Part shown: piece by piece, positions 19,987 to 29,478 of the stretch
Layout: every line of letters starts with the position of its first letter
How positions within the stretch are numbered: the first letter of the stretch is position 1
From: Fragilariopsis cylindrus CCMP1102
Lineage: Eukaryota > Bacillariophyta > Bacillariophyceae > Bacillariales > Bacillariaceae
Length of the DNA: 64,000 nt
Assembly (NCBI GenBank): GCA_900095095.1
Contig: FMBT01000431.1
Coordinates: 1 to 64,000 of the forward strand
Reading direction: 5' to 3'
Made by a program: the position numbers and the translations under genes
The notes under the pieces: generated by a model
Seen by the model: only the letters and a program-made list of their open reading frames with translations
Told to the model about the DNA's origin: nothing
The model's database searches: none

Positions 19987-21501
19987 TTACGGAAGTTGCT
20001 GCTGCTGTTCGTTCCGATTCCAATCGCGACGACCAACTAGTCCATTACGGAGTAGATCGTAGACACCGATGGCGTCCATTCTAATTTTTTTTCCGTCGTC
20101 GCCGCCATCCGCAAAGGCCATATCGTAGATTTGGTAGGATTTTTCGTATGCACGCACCAAAACTGTAGGCCACATCGAAAGGGGAAGAGAACGCCGATCG
20201 CCACTACCATCAGTATCCCCTTTAACGATGCTACTACGTCCAGCATGATTGATTCTCAACGCAGACTCGATGTCGGAATCATAGTTACTTCTGTTGTAAC
20301 CACCAATGTTCTGAATGCTGCTGCAGGATTGAAGGAAACTCAACATAGCCGTCTTTTCTTCTGGAGAATCCTTCATCTTTTCGAATATTGGATTCCTGTA
20401 GAAGTCCAAAATGCGAAGTGATTTTGAAGGAACAAACTCCGCATCATTGTTGTTCTTGATTTTATTCACAATATGATGAATGCTTTGAATATTGTTGTCG
20501 AGAAGGCCTAATTTGGACAAGTTTTGAATTTTGGGACGGATCTTCAACATAATAATTTCAAGATTATTGTCGTCCACTTGGCAATGTTTTAATGATAGAA
20601 CTTTGAGACTATCTTTGAAACATACATCTTCGACAGAAGAAAGAGATTCCAAAATAGCATTGGCTGTTTTCTGATCTTCCGCATACTCAAATCCAATATC
20701 TTCTACGCTCGGCAGTTGACTCGTCATCCATGTGAAGAATGGTGATAATACAGATTCGATCTGAAATTTTAAAACTAGGAGTTTTTTGAGATGACATAGT
20801 TTCATCTGAATAGGAAAGTGATTAAATAGATCAGGAGAACAACACCACAATTGAAGCGTCTCTAATTGTGGTAAATTAGAAAGTCCCTCGGAAGAAATTG
20901 ATCCAGCGCCACACACGCTAATAAATGTCAATCTTTGAAGACGACTAGCAATCGATGGGAGTTCAAATGCCCTATGTTTCCAATCACAAAATTCCAACAT
21001 AGTAATGCAACCATCATCATCGAAGGTACACGTACACGAAGAATAGGAATTTACTTCAACAGCATTAACGCGACCTTCTTTGTCGTACACGACCTTGATC
21101 TGATTGTCGTTGAGATCCATTTCGTTAATAATCAAACATCCCATCTTCGATAACATGGAGATAAGAACGAGAGCATCAGTAAAATCCATTCTTTTGGGGA
21201 TCCATAGAGAAGAAGAACATATGGAAATCAATTTTTCTCTATCGCCTTCGGGTGTGTCAACCAAAACGTCTCTGAATAAACTACTATCATCCATCGTCAT
21301 ATATTTGATTACTGATGCTAAAATTTCCACTTTCACATTTGGTAAGGCTGACGCAATAAAAGCAATGCTTCCATTATTGTTTTGAATACATTCAAGACAT
21401 AATAATGATATCAATTTTCCTTTATCATCTTCGGGGATGATATTCAAAACGTCTCGTAATAATTGATTCTCCATACTACAACTGCTTTGCGATGCCATCA
21501 T
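19987..21501 (-). CDS. Leucine-rich-repeat protein of a diatom-type family
   Basis: 504 residues from the ATG at 21501 (the frame runs on upstream only to a TTG). Residues about 140-180 form a beta-type DNQIKVVYDKEGRVNAVEV element, then irregular LRRs (LPSIASRLQRLTFISVCG; LSNLPQLETLQLW; LKVLSLKHCQVDDNNLEII; LSKLGLLDNNIQSI; LRILDFYRNPI). The end has WPTVLVRAYEKSYQIYD and GVYDLLRNGLVGRRDWN, which I associate with LRR proteins expanded in pennate diatoms. LRRs are protein-binding. No signal peptide or kinase. The stop follows a CAG run; an extra copy of RNGLVGR-DWN continues in another frame to 19818, so the true C-terminus may be 55-60 residues longer and acidic. Confidence 0.75.
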   Translation of the reverse strand: MMASQSSCSMENQLLRDVLNIIPEDDKGKLISLLCLECIQNNNGSIAFIASALPNVKVEILASVIKYMTMDDSSLFRDVLVDTPEGDREKLISICSSSLWIPKRMDFTDALVLISMLSKMGCLIINEMDLNDNQIKVVYDKEGRVNAVEVNSYSSCTCTFDDDGCITMLEFCDWKHRAFELPSIASRLQRLTFISVCGAGSISSEGLSNLPQLETLQLWCCSPDLFNHFPIQMKLCHLKKLLVLKFQIESVLSPFFTWMTSQLPSVEDIGFEYAEDQKTANAILESLSSVEDVCFKDSLKVLSLKHCQVDDNNLEIIMLKIRPKIQNLSKLGLLDNNIQSIHHIVNKIKNNNDAEFVPSKSLRILDFYRNPIFEKMKDSPEEKTAMLSFLQSCSSIQNIGGYNRSNYDSDIESALRINHAGRSSIVKGDTDGSGDRRSLPLSMWPTVLVRAYEKSYQIYDMAFADGGDDGKKIRMDAIGVYDLLRNGLVGRRDWNRNEQQQQLP

Positions 21502-22179
21502 TCTTGTATGATAAAAAGTCGTACCTGTTTTACAAATTAGCAAGTATTATTTATTATTGTAGGACTATTTTTATTGTGCTGATTATTTCTTGATGTTTCG
21601 AATGTTGTTTTGAGCAGGGGGTTTTGAGATTTGAGATTTGTGTAACTTGACTGTTAGCGGCCTTTTTTTATTTTCGAAATTTTAAATTTTGATCGAATGA
21701 GTCGAGTCGATTTGATGATGCACAAACGCACAAACAAATCGACGATGGGAAAGATGATTAGACATGACATTACTGAAGTATACTCCGATAACGACGGCAG
21801 TTGTAAAATATTTACATCTGCGATTGAATATACTGCATGCAAGTATAGTATGGGTGTGTTGGCCTAGCTTCGAACAGAAAAAGAAACAGAAACAGAATCG
21901 GATCATTCATCATGACACAGAATAGAAACGGAGCATTCATCATTCCGTCGTCGTACAGTACGGTTCGGTACAAGTAGAGAAACAGGAAGAAATAGGAAAC
22001 GGGTAATCAAATGAGCGATCGACAAACACAGAAGAAGAGCTATAGAGCTAAGGAGAGATTGCCACAATCAAAAAACCTTCTCTGTCATCATCGAATTTGT
22101 TTCACAATAAAAAATATATATCACAACTTAGAATTTATACCTTGTTGCAAAACTAACTACATCAAAAAATCAATACAAA
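21502..22179. promoter_or_regulatory. Divergent intergenic region
   Basis: 678 bases between divergent genes. It contains a 22-bp motif (21684-21705, core TTTTGATCGAATGAGTCGA) that recurs at 26302-26323. No gene called; a plus-strand frame at 22011-22256 overlaps the next gene start and lacks a recognisable domain. Confidence 0.35.
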
Positions 22180-22701
22180 ATGGCAATAACAAATTCACTG
22201 AACGGTATGTTAGCGACGATACAGGTCACGAAGACTTTTGGGAAGATACTGTATAGAATGAATCATATCAAAAAAGAAAGAGAAAAGAAGAAGAAAAAAA
22301 CTACAAACATCTTCAATAGGCGACAGCGCCGAATTTTGAAGCCACCCACAAGTTCAACTAAATCAAACAGCGACGAAGACAAGCCACTCACTCCGCTGAA
22401 GAAGAAAAGAGGGCCTACGGATAGATTTGCTCGTGATTGTCGTCAAGGGTTTAAAGAACTAGGTGACAAAGTCGGCAAGAACATCAAAGAAGGGATGCTG
22501 GTTGCCAGTGAAAAAGTCAAAGAAGGGGTGAAGGAAGCTGATGAAAAGGCCGACGATAAAGTCAAAGAAGGATTTCATATGTCAATTGAAATTGATATCT
22601 CAGACAAATTGTTTGCACTTATCTTGATCATCAACTTTACGTGGTTGGGTTTTTTTATTTGGAATCAACTTTACGTGGTTGGGGTTTTTTATTTGGCTTG
22701 A
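22180..22701 (+). CDS. Hypothetical basic protein with C-terminal hydrophobic segment
   Basis: 173 residues. The N-terminal third is very basic (KKEREKKKKKTT, NRRQRR). The middle (residues 80-135) is a charged, repeated helix (GFKELGDKVGKNIKEG, EKVKEGVKEADEKADDKVKEG), similar in style to LEA or apolipoprotein-type amphipathic repeats. The C-terminus is hydrophobic (LFALILIINFTWLGFFIW), so it may be tail-anchored. I do not recognise the family. The last 20 residues come from a 34-bp tandem duplication read in two frames. Coding status is supported by length and helix periodicity only. Confidence 0.45.
   Translation: MAITNSLNGMLATIQVTKTFGKILYRMNHIKKEREKKKKKTTNIFNRRQRRILKPPTSSTKSNSDEDKPLTPLKKKRGPTDRFARDCRQGFKELGDKVGKNIKEGMLVASEKVKEGVKEADEKADDKVKEGFHMSIEIDISDKLFALILIINFTWLGFFIWNQLYVVGVFYLA
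22631..22697 (+). repeat. 34-bp tandem duplication at the end of the hypothetical gene
   Basis: Two copies, at 22631 and 22665, differ only in G-run and T-run lengths. As the period is not a multiple of three, the two copies encode different peptides (INFTWLGFFIW and LYVVGVFYLA). Confidence 0.75.
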
Positions 22702-23145
22702 TTATTAAAAAAAACGTATCTCTAACGTTAATCTCACATCATAATCTTTGTGCAAACACCTAACGTAAAATATTAATAATAATATAATATATAAACTACT
22801 TTTTGATAATCAACAATTTCGTTTACATTATCATAAAAAATATAGATGCATACAAAATCGTACAATAATTATATGATGATCCAATTCTTCGTTCGATTTG
22901 TTTACAACGTGTATACTAGTCTTCGTTGGTAGTAGTTGACGTACGTTAATTAACAAATAAAAATATACCGCCAACAGCTCTAGGCTTGTCATTTGATCAT
23001 CAGACTGACTCACAATCAAATGAAATTTGTAAAACTTTTACCATCAGACCAGTCATATCTTCTTCATCACTGTCTTCGTACTTCACATGGTACAATTTGT
23101 TTTTCATATTAACAGATTTTATGCATCCCTGATGCCATAATCCGT
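22702..23145. other. AT-rich convergent spacer
   Basis: 444 bases, strongly AT-rich, no gene or repeat recognised. Confidence 0.4.
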
Positions 23146-24110
23146 CTACAGCAAACTTTTCCTAACCATCTCTCCAACTTCAAATTTTGGTAATTCTTCT
23201 GGGTGTAAATATATTCCTATCTGGTCACCGGTATAGTTGTCTTCCTTTTCTGTATGTTCATTCTTATCATCCCACTTCAATTTATATTGTTTTGGTTCCA
23301 AATCAATAGCAGTAACAGTTGTATTATGAATCACACCCTTATTTTCTTTAAATTCTCTTTCAATTCTAGTTCCTAATGGGTAATGCTTTTCTACTTTAAT
23401 CCACACATCCAATAGTGGATTTGGGCACATCTCTTCGTGAAATTTGTTGTCAATCAATTTAGCATAATTCTCTCTCAGTCCCACCGCTTTGATGTCTCTT
23501 AGGCCTAGGCGTTTCTTGTAGAGCTTGTTGGATTTGAAGAATATTTGTTGTTGTTGTGCTTGTACTGTCATAGGTTTCAAAAAATTGTTACCATAGGTAG
23601 CACTATCAGCAAGGCTCGACAATCGGCACTGAACTGTATCTGCATTTTTGTAACAAGATTCAAACAATTGATATTTCTTGTTTGCATCCAGTTTGGCCTC
23701 GAAGATTTTAGTCCAAAAAATATTCTAGTCATAAAAATCCATCCACACACATTTGCAGACAGAAATATATTGATTAATGTTGCATACTTTAATCCGTTTT
23801 GTCATTGAGAAGACGTTCTCGCTTCTGTAATCTTTTTTTAATGAATTAAACAGTCGATCTGCTGTATTCTTTGTATGGCAGGCAACAAGGAACATGATGC
23901 ATGCTTCCTCAGGATAGTTTTATTGTTAATTAAGGAGCAAGACAGATTACATAGTTGTACTTTCCTTTCCCATCACTCGGAATGTATCAAAGGGTTTGAT
24001 ATTGCATGCCCTGAACATTTGGCGGATTTTGTGATTAGCGCTGCTAGCCTCTAACCATCCATCCATCCAATACTTCCAATAGTGGCTTGTCAAAATCGCC
24101 CATGGTAAGA
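23146..24110 (-). pseudogene. Decayed DNA-transposon transposase-like gene (DUF7869-type pattern)
   Basis: Reading leftwards from about 24110, fragments (DFDKPLLEVLDGW; MFRACNIKPFDTF) lead to one long frame from 23913 to 23146 with a single TAG near 23726. It starts FLVACHTKNTADRLFNSLKK and continues KIFEAKLDANKKYQLFESCY, YKKRLGLRDIKAVGLRENYA, NKFHEEMCPNPLLDVWIKVE, YPLGTRIEREFKEN and ends with a Tudor/chromo-like beta region (TVTAIDLEPKQYKLKWDD). The HTKN-x-x-DR-x-FN-x-LK pattern resembles the third catalytic block of DUF7869-type transposases of plant and protist DNA transposons. There is no in-frame ATG at the start. Family identity is from memory of the motif, so moderate; decay is plain. 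Confidence 0.45.
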
Positions 24111-24886
24111 TTGAATGGTATACTTGTTTTTATAGGTGAGTTTCTCTGTTCAATCTGCCTTGATATGTAGTATCCTGTATAACGTCTTCGGGAATAGCTT
24201 TTTGAGGTCTATTTCGACTTCGAATCCGTTTTCTTCGTTTATATCTTCCTATCCTCTCGGAATCTCCTTTTGAAACCTTCTTCTCTGAAACCTTCTTCGG
24301 CAAAAAAGGAATTGGACCACGGTTTGAACACCCAGATACCTTCGATATATGCATATGGGAAAAACACACCAACAACACTTGAAACATTTGTTGTATTGGT
24401 GGTGTGGTGGGGTGGGAACAAGAAAATAGACATAAAATAGCCCAACATGCACACGTTGCAAAAATATATGAGATGCTACTACGCCCATACCAGGTATGTT
24501 GAGTCCCAGATTAAATAGCTAGGCATCAACCTATCTCATAAACGTTTTTGATTCTATCATTCCTTAGGTAACCATACATATATTTGGGGTGTCACGGGTC
24601 AAAACCCACCGCTATTAGCTATTAAAACAACTAATTTCTGTAAGTGCCAAGTGCGCTTGTAATCAAGGCCGTGATGCACCATCAATATAGACCTAATAAT
24701 CTTGAAAGATTATATGGAGCTCAACATTATACCTATGGGTACAAGGTCCAACTATTGCTTAGGGCTGTAGGGAGGTTAGGAAGGTGTCAGGGTGTGCTAA
24801 GCCCAAAGGGTCCTTTAGGCCCCCAAATAGGTTTCCCCCTTTAGTGCCCATTTAGTTCCTTGCCAATCCGCTTTACTTCAAGACAA
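24111..24886. other. Region between transposase remnant and duplicated GST segment
   Basis: No intact gene. Short overlapping minus-strand frames at 24130-24488 are Arg/Lys and Phe rich and lie over one another, so at most decayed sequence of the neighbouring element. Ends at the breakpoint of the inverted duplication. Confidence 0.35.
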
Positions 24887-25968
24887 GAAGGGTTAGGTTA
24901 CTTGTTGTCATACTTGTATGTTACTGCATGAAGTCACTTTATATCAAGGTGTTGTTGGAAGAGATCAATCATACCACAAAACAACACACAAATAAGATGA
25001 TGAGGACATTAATGTTGAGTTTAGTTTTCTGCTCTATCCAATTGTTGGCAAGCGGATTTGTAGCTGCTGGTAGAATACCCTATCATCATCGAATTATATC
25101 GGAGCTAAAAGGTGGTTATGATGCAACGATTGGTGCAGCTCCTTCCACTCCGCTTCAATTTTTCACCATGCCTGGTAATACCTGCCCTATGCACAACGAA
25201 CAATGATTGCACTGAAGGAATTACAATTGCCATTTGATATAACGGAGGTGTCGGGTATGCCGAAACCGGATTGGTTTCTCTCAATTAACCCAAGAGGAAA
25301 GGTACCAACTCTCAGAGTACCAACAGCAGATTATGCAATCATATATGAGAGTGCAATTTGCAATGAATTCCTATGTGACTATGCAACATCTATAGAACGA
25401 GAACATACATTAATGCCCACAGATCCATTTATCAGAGCAAGAATTAGGTTGTTGAACGACCACTGTGATAATGTATTTGCAAGGACGCAATTTACATATC
25501 TAATGAATAAAGAGGATGACAAAAATGATGAATTATGTACTGATATGGAGAGTGCCTTAAATACATATGAGGAGGCATTAGTTGGAAGTGAGGGTTCATA
25601 TCTACTTGGAGGGGACTTCACCTTGGCAGATGTACACGTGTTTCCATTCATACAGAGATTAGTCATTACTTTGAAGCATTACAAGGATTATGAACTACAG
25701 AAAGATAAATTTCCCAAACTATTGGCTTGGATTGATATTTGCCTGGCAAGAGAGTCTGTGAAGGAATCGTCTATGGCAAAGGAAAAGACGATTAGTGTGT
25801 ATGACAGATTTGTTAATGGTGATTACAAGTTTGGTGGTTTGAATAAGAATAAGTAAAGGGATATATAAGCATATGCTATTGTCTGCTTTATCTGCTACTA
25901 TGGTAGTATTGATATCAGTCAATCTTGGCATCCATACTTGCATCAATAACCGCATTCTCTAAGGAATG
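24887..25968 (+). repeat. 1.1-kb segmental duplication, copy 1 (inverted partner at 53175-54272)
   Basis: Similarity begins at AGAAGGGTTAGG and ends within CATTCTCTAARGAAT. It covers the GST gene, about 110 bases of 5' flank and about 110 bases of 3' flank. The partner lies 27 kb away in opposite orientation. Differences are scattered substitutions and small indels, a few percent by eye. Confidence 0.9.
24997..25856 (+). CDS. Omega-like glutathione S-transferase, copy 1; frameshifted
   Basis: Paralogue of the intact gene at 53284-54153. The N-terminus is a signal peptide ending in ASGFVAAG, an ASAFAP-like plastid motif. The catalytic motif CPYAQR of omega/CLIC-like GSTs is broken: TGC is followed by CCC instead of CCCC (near 25184-25187), which shifts the frame so translation ends at 25205. 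The next frame from 25203 carries the rest intact: LSINPRGKVPTLRVP, YESAICNEFLCDY, LLGGDFTLADVHVFPFIQR, SVYDRFVNGDYKFGG. With one more C the product would be 286 residues. GSTs of this class reduce thiols and conjugate glutathione. One C in a homopolymer could be a read error; otherwise a recent pseudogene. Confidence 0.75.
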
Positions 25969-26626
25969 TTCAATCCGCTTGACGAATTGGGTTCATGGAA
26001 GGAAGTTTTCCGACCGACCAAGAAACCAAGGAGTGTAGGTCCACACAAATCGAAAACAAAGAAAACAGCAACAAGCAAAAATAAGACACGCTAGAAGAAC
26101 AAGAAATCTAGGAGTGTATCCATCAGATTACCTGGGGGAAACTAGGAGTGCAAAGATACAAGTGCCTAAATGGTCACCTGAGGAGACTAGGAGTGTGAAG
26201 ATACTACAAGCACCCGAACCTGACTGAAGAATCAAGGAGTGAGGATGAGCATGCATCAACACCACAGCGACTACAGTGCCGGTGTGGCTGGAATAAATTT
26301 GAAATTTTGATCGAATGAGTCGATTTGAAACACGGTGATCCACTCAGGGGTAATAATTTATACTGTGCGTCACTGCGCGATTTCGATTTTGCCTATGATG
26401 AATCCAAATAAGGAAATTTTCGCAAAATCAATTTTTTTCACATTTTTTTCAACTAGACATTACTAGTTAACTATACCATTTTGGACCACATAATGTATAA
26501 CATACAAAAAAAACATATCCACTTGAACACGACCTCGAGTAGCTAGCAAGGTGTTCGATCAAGACTGTTCCTTTTGAAGAGTGCATAATATTCATTTCCT
26601 GTAGAATTACTCAAGCCATTCGTGTA
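25969..26626. other. Spacer with a gene-tail remnant and repeated AGGAGTG motif
   Basis: Right after the duplication, 25972-26094 reads as a basic C-terminal tail (NPLDELGSWKEVFRPTKKPR then a Lys/Thr-rich end and TAG), a probable gene fragment. From 26025 to 26250 the heptamer AGGAGTG recurs five times at roughly 40-75 bp intervals (about 26032, 26110, 26144, 26188, 26235), suggesting decayed tandem sequence. The 22-bp motif shared with 21684 lies at 26302-26323. The last 280 bases are the promoter of the next gene. Confidence 0.35.
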
Positions 26627-28963
26627 ATGGATACCATAACTGCCGTTTCTCAACTCGTTTCCGAGTTTGAAGATCTCGCGGTTTCATCGTCATCGTCATC
26701 GACATCCGCCACAGCAACAACAGCAACAACAGCAACAACAACAACAACATACATGCCTTCCCTACAACAATTTTATCGATTAGGATTGTTATTGAATCGT
26801 ACTAATAATACGAATGATCAAATAGATCTGATCAACGCTTATCAAAATTTGATAGAAATAATTCCCGACGAGACGTTGATATCAATTTTTGGGGAACTTC
26901 GTCGTGCTACCCAGACACTACTTCTTCAATCTACGTCATCATCGACACCGACAACAACAACAACAACAACAACAACAACCACAAATAACAAAAGTAATAA
27001 CGATACTGATACTGATACTGATACTGATTTAGGTCTTGCCGTTCGTTCCTTAGCTGGATTGATTTGTGGTTTTTCTCGTTCTCGTCATATTTGTTCTATC
27101 ATTTATAACGATGCATGGATTTCGACATTATCCGCTTTGTATGATCGATTTGTGATCGCTCAACGTCGTCGAAGCTCGTCCTCGTCGTCTTCGCCTTCGC
27201 TTTCGTCACAACAAACAATAATAACAGAAAACAACAAAAACATGGTATTGTCCTGTCTTTCTCACTTGTTATTGGACGGACTACTACTGACAAACAATAC
27301 TCCTCCTCCTACTACTACTAAAGTAGCTGTCAGCCGCAGAAACAATTCTAATAATGATAAGACGGTAGAAGAATCCCTATTAGAAGCCATTCGTGCTATG
27401 GAAGAAGAATCGACCGATTGTTTACGTGATTTACAACTATGGCAAGACTTACATGAACCATCTCGACGGAATTTGGAAAAATCACTCAATACTATTGATA
27501 ACAACAACAACAATGATAATGATAATGATGACGATAATAATATTATAGAACGGGCACAACAGCGAGAGTATATTCGTAGTATGCTGGAATCGGCACGGGA
27601 ATCACCATCGTCGATGGCAGTTCCTTCTTCCTCTACTACCAACAACAACAACAACAACAACAACGCAAGCAAAAAACGATCGGTGGTTGTTGCACCACCA
27701 CCATCCTCCTCTTCCGCCTCTTCTTCTATTACCGGCAGCTCACGCTCACCACAACCATATGACGAATTAGATCGTCGAATTCAACAAGTGAAACAAATAT
27801 TACCTCATTTCGGTGAAGGATTTGTAGAGGCGGCACTTGGTTTACATCATGGTGACGTGGAAAGTACGGTCGCGACCTTACTCAATCATCCCGCCGGAGG
27901 AGATGCTACTAGTGATAGCTATCCACCCGCATTACGAGTATTAGATTCGAATCTACCACGTCGAAAACGAGAATTTCAAAGCGTCTATCGAAGTGTGGAA
28001 GAGGAAGCTACTAGTGCCGAACAGGCCCGATGTGATGTGAAGGAACGAATGGCATTCGAAGAAAAACAACAACAGGATCAATACCAAGCATTGGTAGTAG
28101 CGACGTCGTCACCAGAAAATGATGCTGCAACTGCAGAAAATAATACGACTAATAATAATGGTGGCAGCAAACAACGCAAACAACAACAACAGCAACAACA
28201 ACAGCGTAGACGACAACAAAGAAATGAATACGACGATGATTATGATGATCAGTATGATGAAGTGGATATCAAACTGGGTGGGACGGATGATGGTTTTACG
28301 ATGGACAATAATACCAATGATAATGGTAGTAGTATGACCTACGAACAGGTGAAGTTATACAATCAAATTCTTCGTGAAGATGAATCGGATGCCTCCTTTT
28401 GGGACGCTAGTCGTAATACGAATCGGTCGCAACAACCACAAGGAGGAGGAGGAGGAGGAGGAGGAGGAGGAGGACGAGGAGGTGGTGGTGGTGGTGGTGG
28501 TGGTGGATCTCGCAGTACAAGTCCCAATCAGAATGGAAACAACAACAACAATAACAATAACATTAATAACGGTGAATCCAAATACCGGGGACCAAATAAA
28601 ATTAAAGGTGGAAGGGTCATTGGTTCGGACGGTAAGATTGTACGAAAACCAGGTGGTGTCAAAAAGAACAATAATAACAATAATAACAGTAGCAGCAATA
28701 ATAATAGTAGCAGCAATACCACCACCACCGCCAACAACAAAAATAATAATAACAATAATAATGACAAGAACAAGAACAATAAGAAAAGTCAAGCTAAGCC
28801 TAATAATAGCAATAGTAACACCAACAACACCAACAGCAGTGACAGTAACAATACTAGCAAAACGACCACCAAACCACGAACCAAACCCAAGTCGGATAAT
28901 CGAGTAAGTCGTCAACGTGATCGCAAACAAACGAAACAAGGTGCTTTTGGAGTGCAAGAATAA
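26627..28963 (+). CDS. ASCC2/Cue3-like CUE-domain protein (ribosome quality control)
   Basis: 778 residues, one exon. The N-terminal 250 residues are helical with Thr and Ser runs (SLAGLICGFSRSRHICSIIY, SHLLLDGLLL), in the place of the ASCC3-binding region. The CUE domain lies at about 373-423: IQQVKQILPHFGEGFVEAAL, HHGDVESTVATLLNHP. It is followed by the ASCC2-type YPPALRVLDSNLPRRKREF. The extreme C-terminus NRVSRQRDRKQTKQGAFG resembles the conserved basic end of ASCC2/Cue3. Known homologues bind K63-polyubiquitin on collided ribosomes as part of the RQC-trigger/ASCC complex; that role is inferred here. Conserved blocks are separated by extreme low complexity: Gln runs, two poly-Gly runs (about 606-628) and long Asn runs (about 640-745). 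Intact frame. Confidence 0.8.
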   Translation: MDTITAVSQLVSEFEDLAVSSSSSSTSATATTATTATTTTTYMPSLQQFYRLGLLLNRTNNTNDQIDLINAYQNLIEIIPDETLISIFGELRRATQTLLLQSTSSSTPTTTTTTTTTTTNNKSNNDTDTDTDTDLGLAVRSLAGLICGFSRSRHICSIIYNDAWISTLSALYDRFVIAQRRRSSSSSSSPSLSSQQTIITENNKNMVLSCLSHLLLDGLLLTNNTPPPTTTKVAVSRRNNSNNDKTVEESLLEAIRAMEEESTDCLRDLQLWQDLHEPSRRNLEKSLNTIDNNNNNDNDNDDDNNIIERAQQREYIRSMLESARESPSSMAVPSSSTTNNNNNNNNASKKRSVVVAPPPSSSSASSSITGSSRSPQPYDELDRRIQQVKQILPHFGEGFVEAALGLHHGDVESTVATLLNHPAGGDATSDSYPPALRVLDSNLPRRKREFQSVYRSVEEEATSAEQARCDVKERMAFEEKQQQDQYQALVVATSSPENDAATAENNTTNNNGGSKQRKQQQQQQQQRRRQQRNEYDDDYDDQYDEVDIKLGGTDDGFTMDNNTNDNGSSMTYEQVKLYNQILREDESDASFWDASRNTNRSQQPQGGGGGGGGGGGRGGGGGGGGGGSRSTSPNQNGNNNNNNNNINNGESKYRGPNKIKGGRVIGSDGKIVRKPGGVKKNNNNNNNSSSNNNSSSNTTTTANNKNNNNNNNDKNKNNKKSQAKPNNSNSNTNNTNSSDSNNTSKTTTKPRTKPKSDNRVSRQRDRKQTKQGAFGVQE

Positions 28964-29478
28964 TGCGAATGTGAGTCAAGTGAGTAACATTATTTCATGA
29001 TTCTACGTATATACTTGACTTGTTAGCTAGCTAGCTAGTCCGGTCTCTTTAAAATAGAATTATCATATACATCAAACAAGATCATACCTACGCCTACTAG
29101 CTAGCTTGCATACTTTTGCCAGAACACATCAAATTTATTGTTGTTATTGTCGTTGTCCGGGCGGATGTGGGAGACTATTTACTGACAAATACTAGTCGAA
29201 GTTCTCGTCGTCCTGCTTTACTATTCACTTTATGCTGTTCATGGGATGATAGAAGCTAGCTCCGGAAAACTACAGTACCACTTCTTAAAAGCATTAAATA
29301 AGTGAAACTGAATTTATAATTCATATATTCTTTGAAACAGACAAATTCAATCCAGGAGGTGAATAAAGAAAGAAGGACCAGTTGCAGAATATTTATAATT
29401 AATATTAGTAAGAATCACTTCTTTAGTGTTTTAATGATGAGCATTGATGTCAGTTCGTACCACGAAATCAATATATTA
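28964..29478. other. Convergent spacer, nothing recognised
   Basis: 515 bases between convergent 3' ends, AT-rich with several CTAG repeats near 29025-29040. No gene seen. Confidence 0.4.

Noticed and set aside
24644-24844. 66-codon plus-strand frame before GST copy 1
   Set aside because: No domain, no homology recognised, ends at the duplication border; likely chance.
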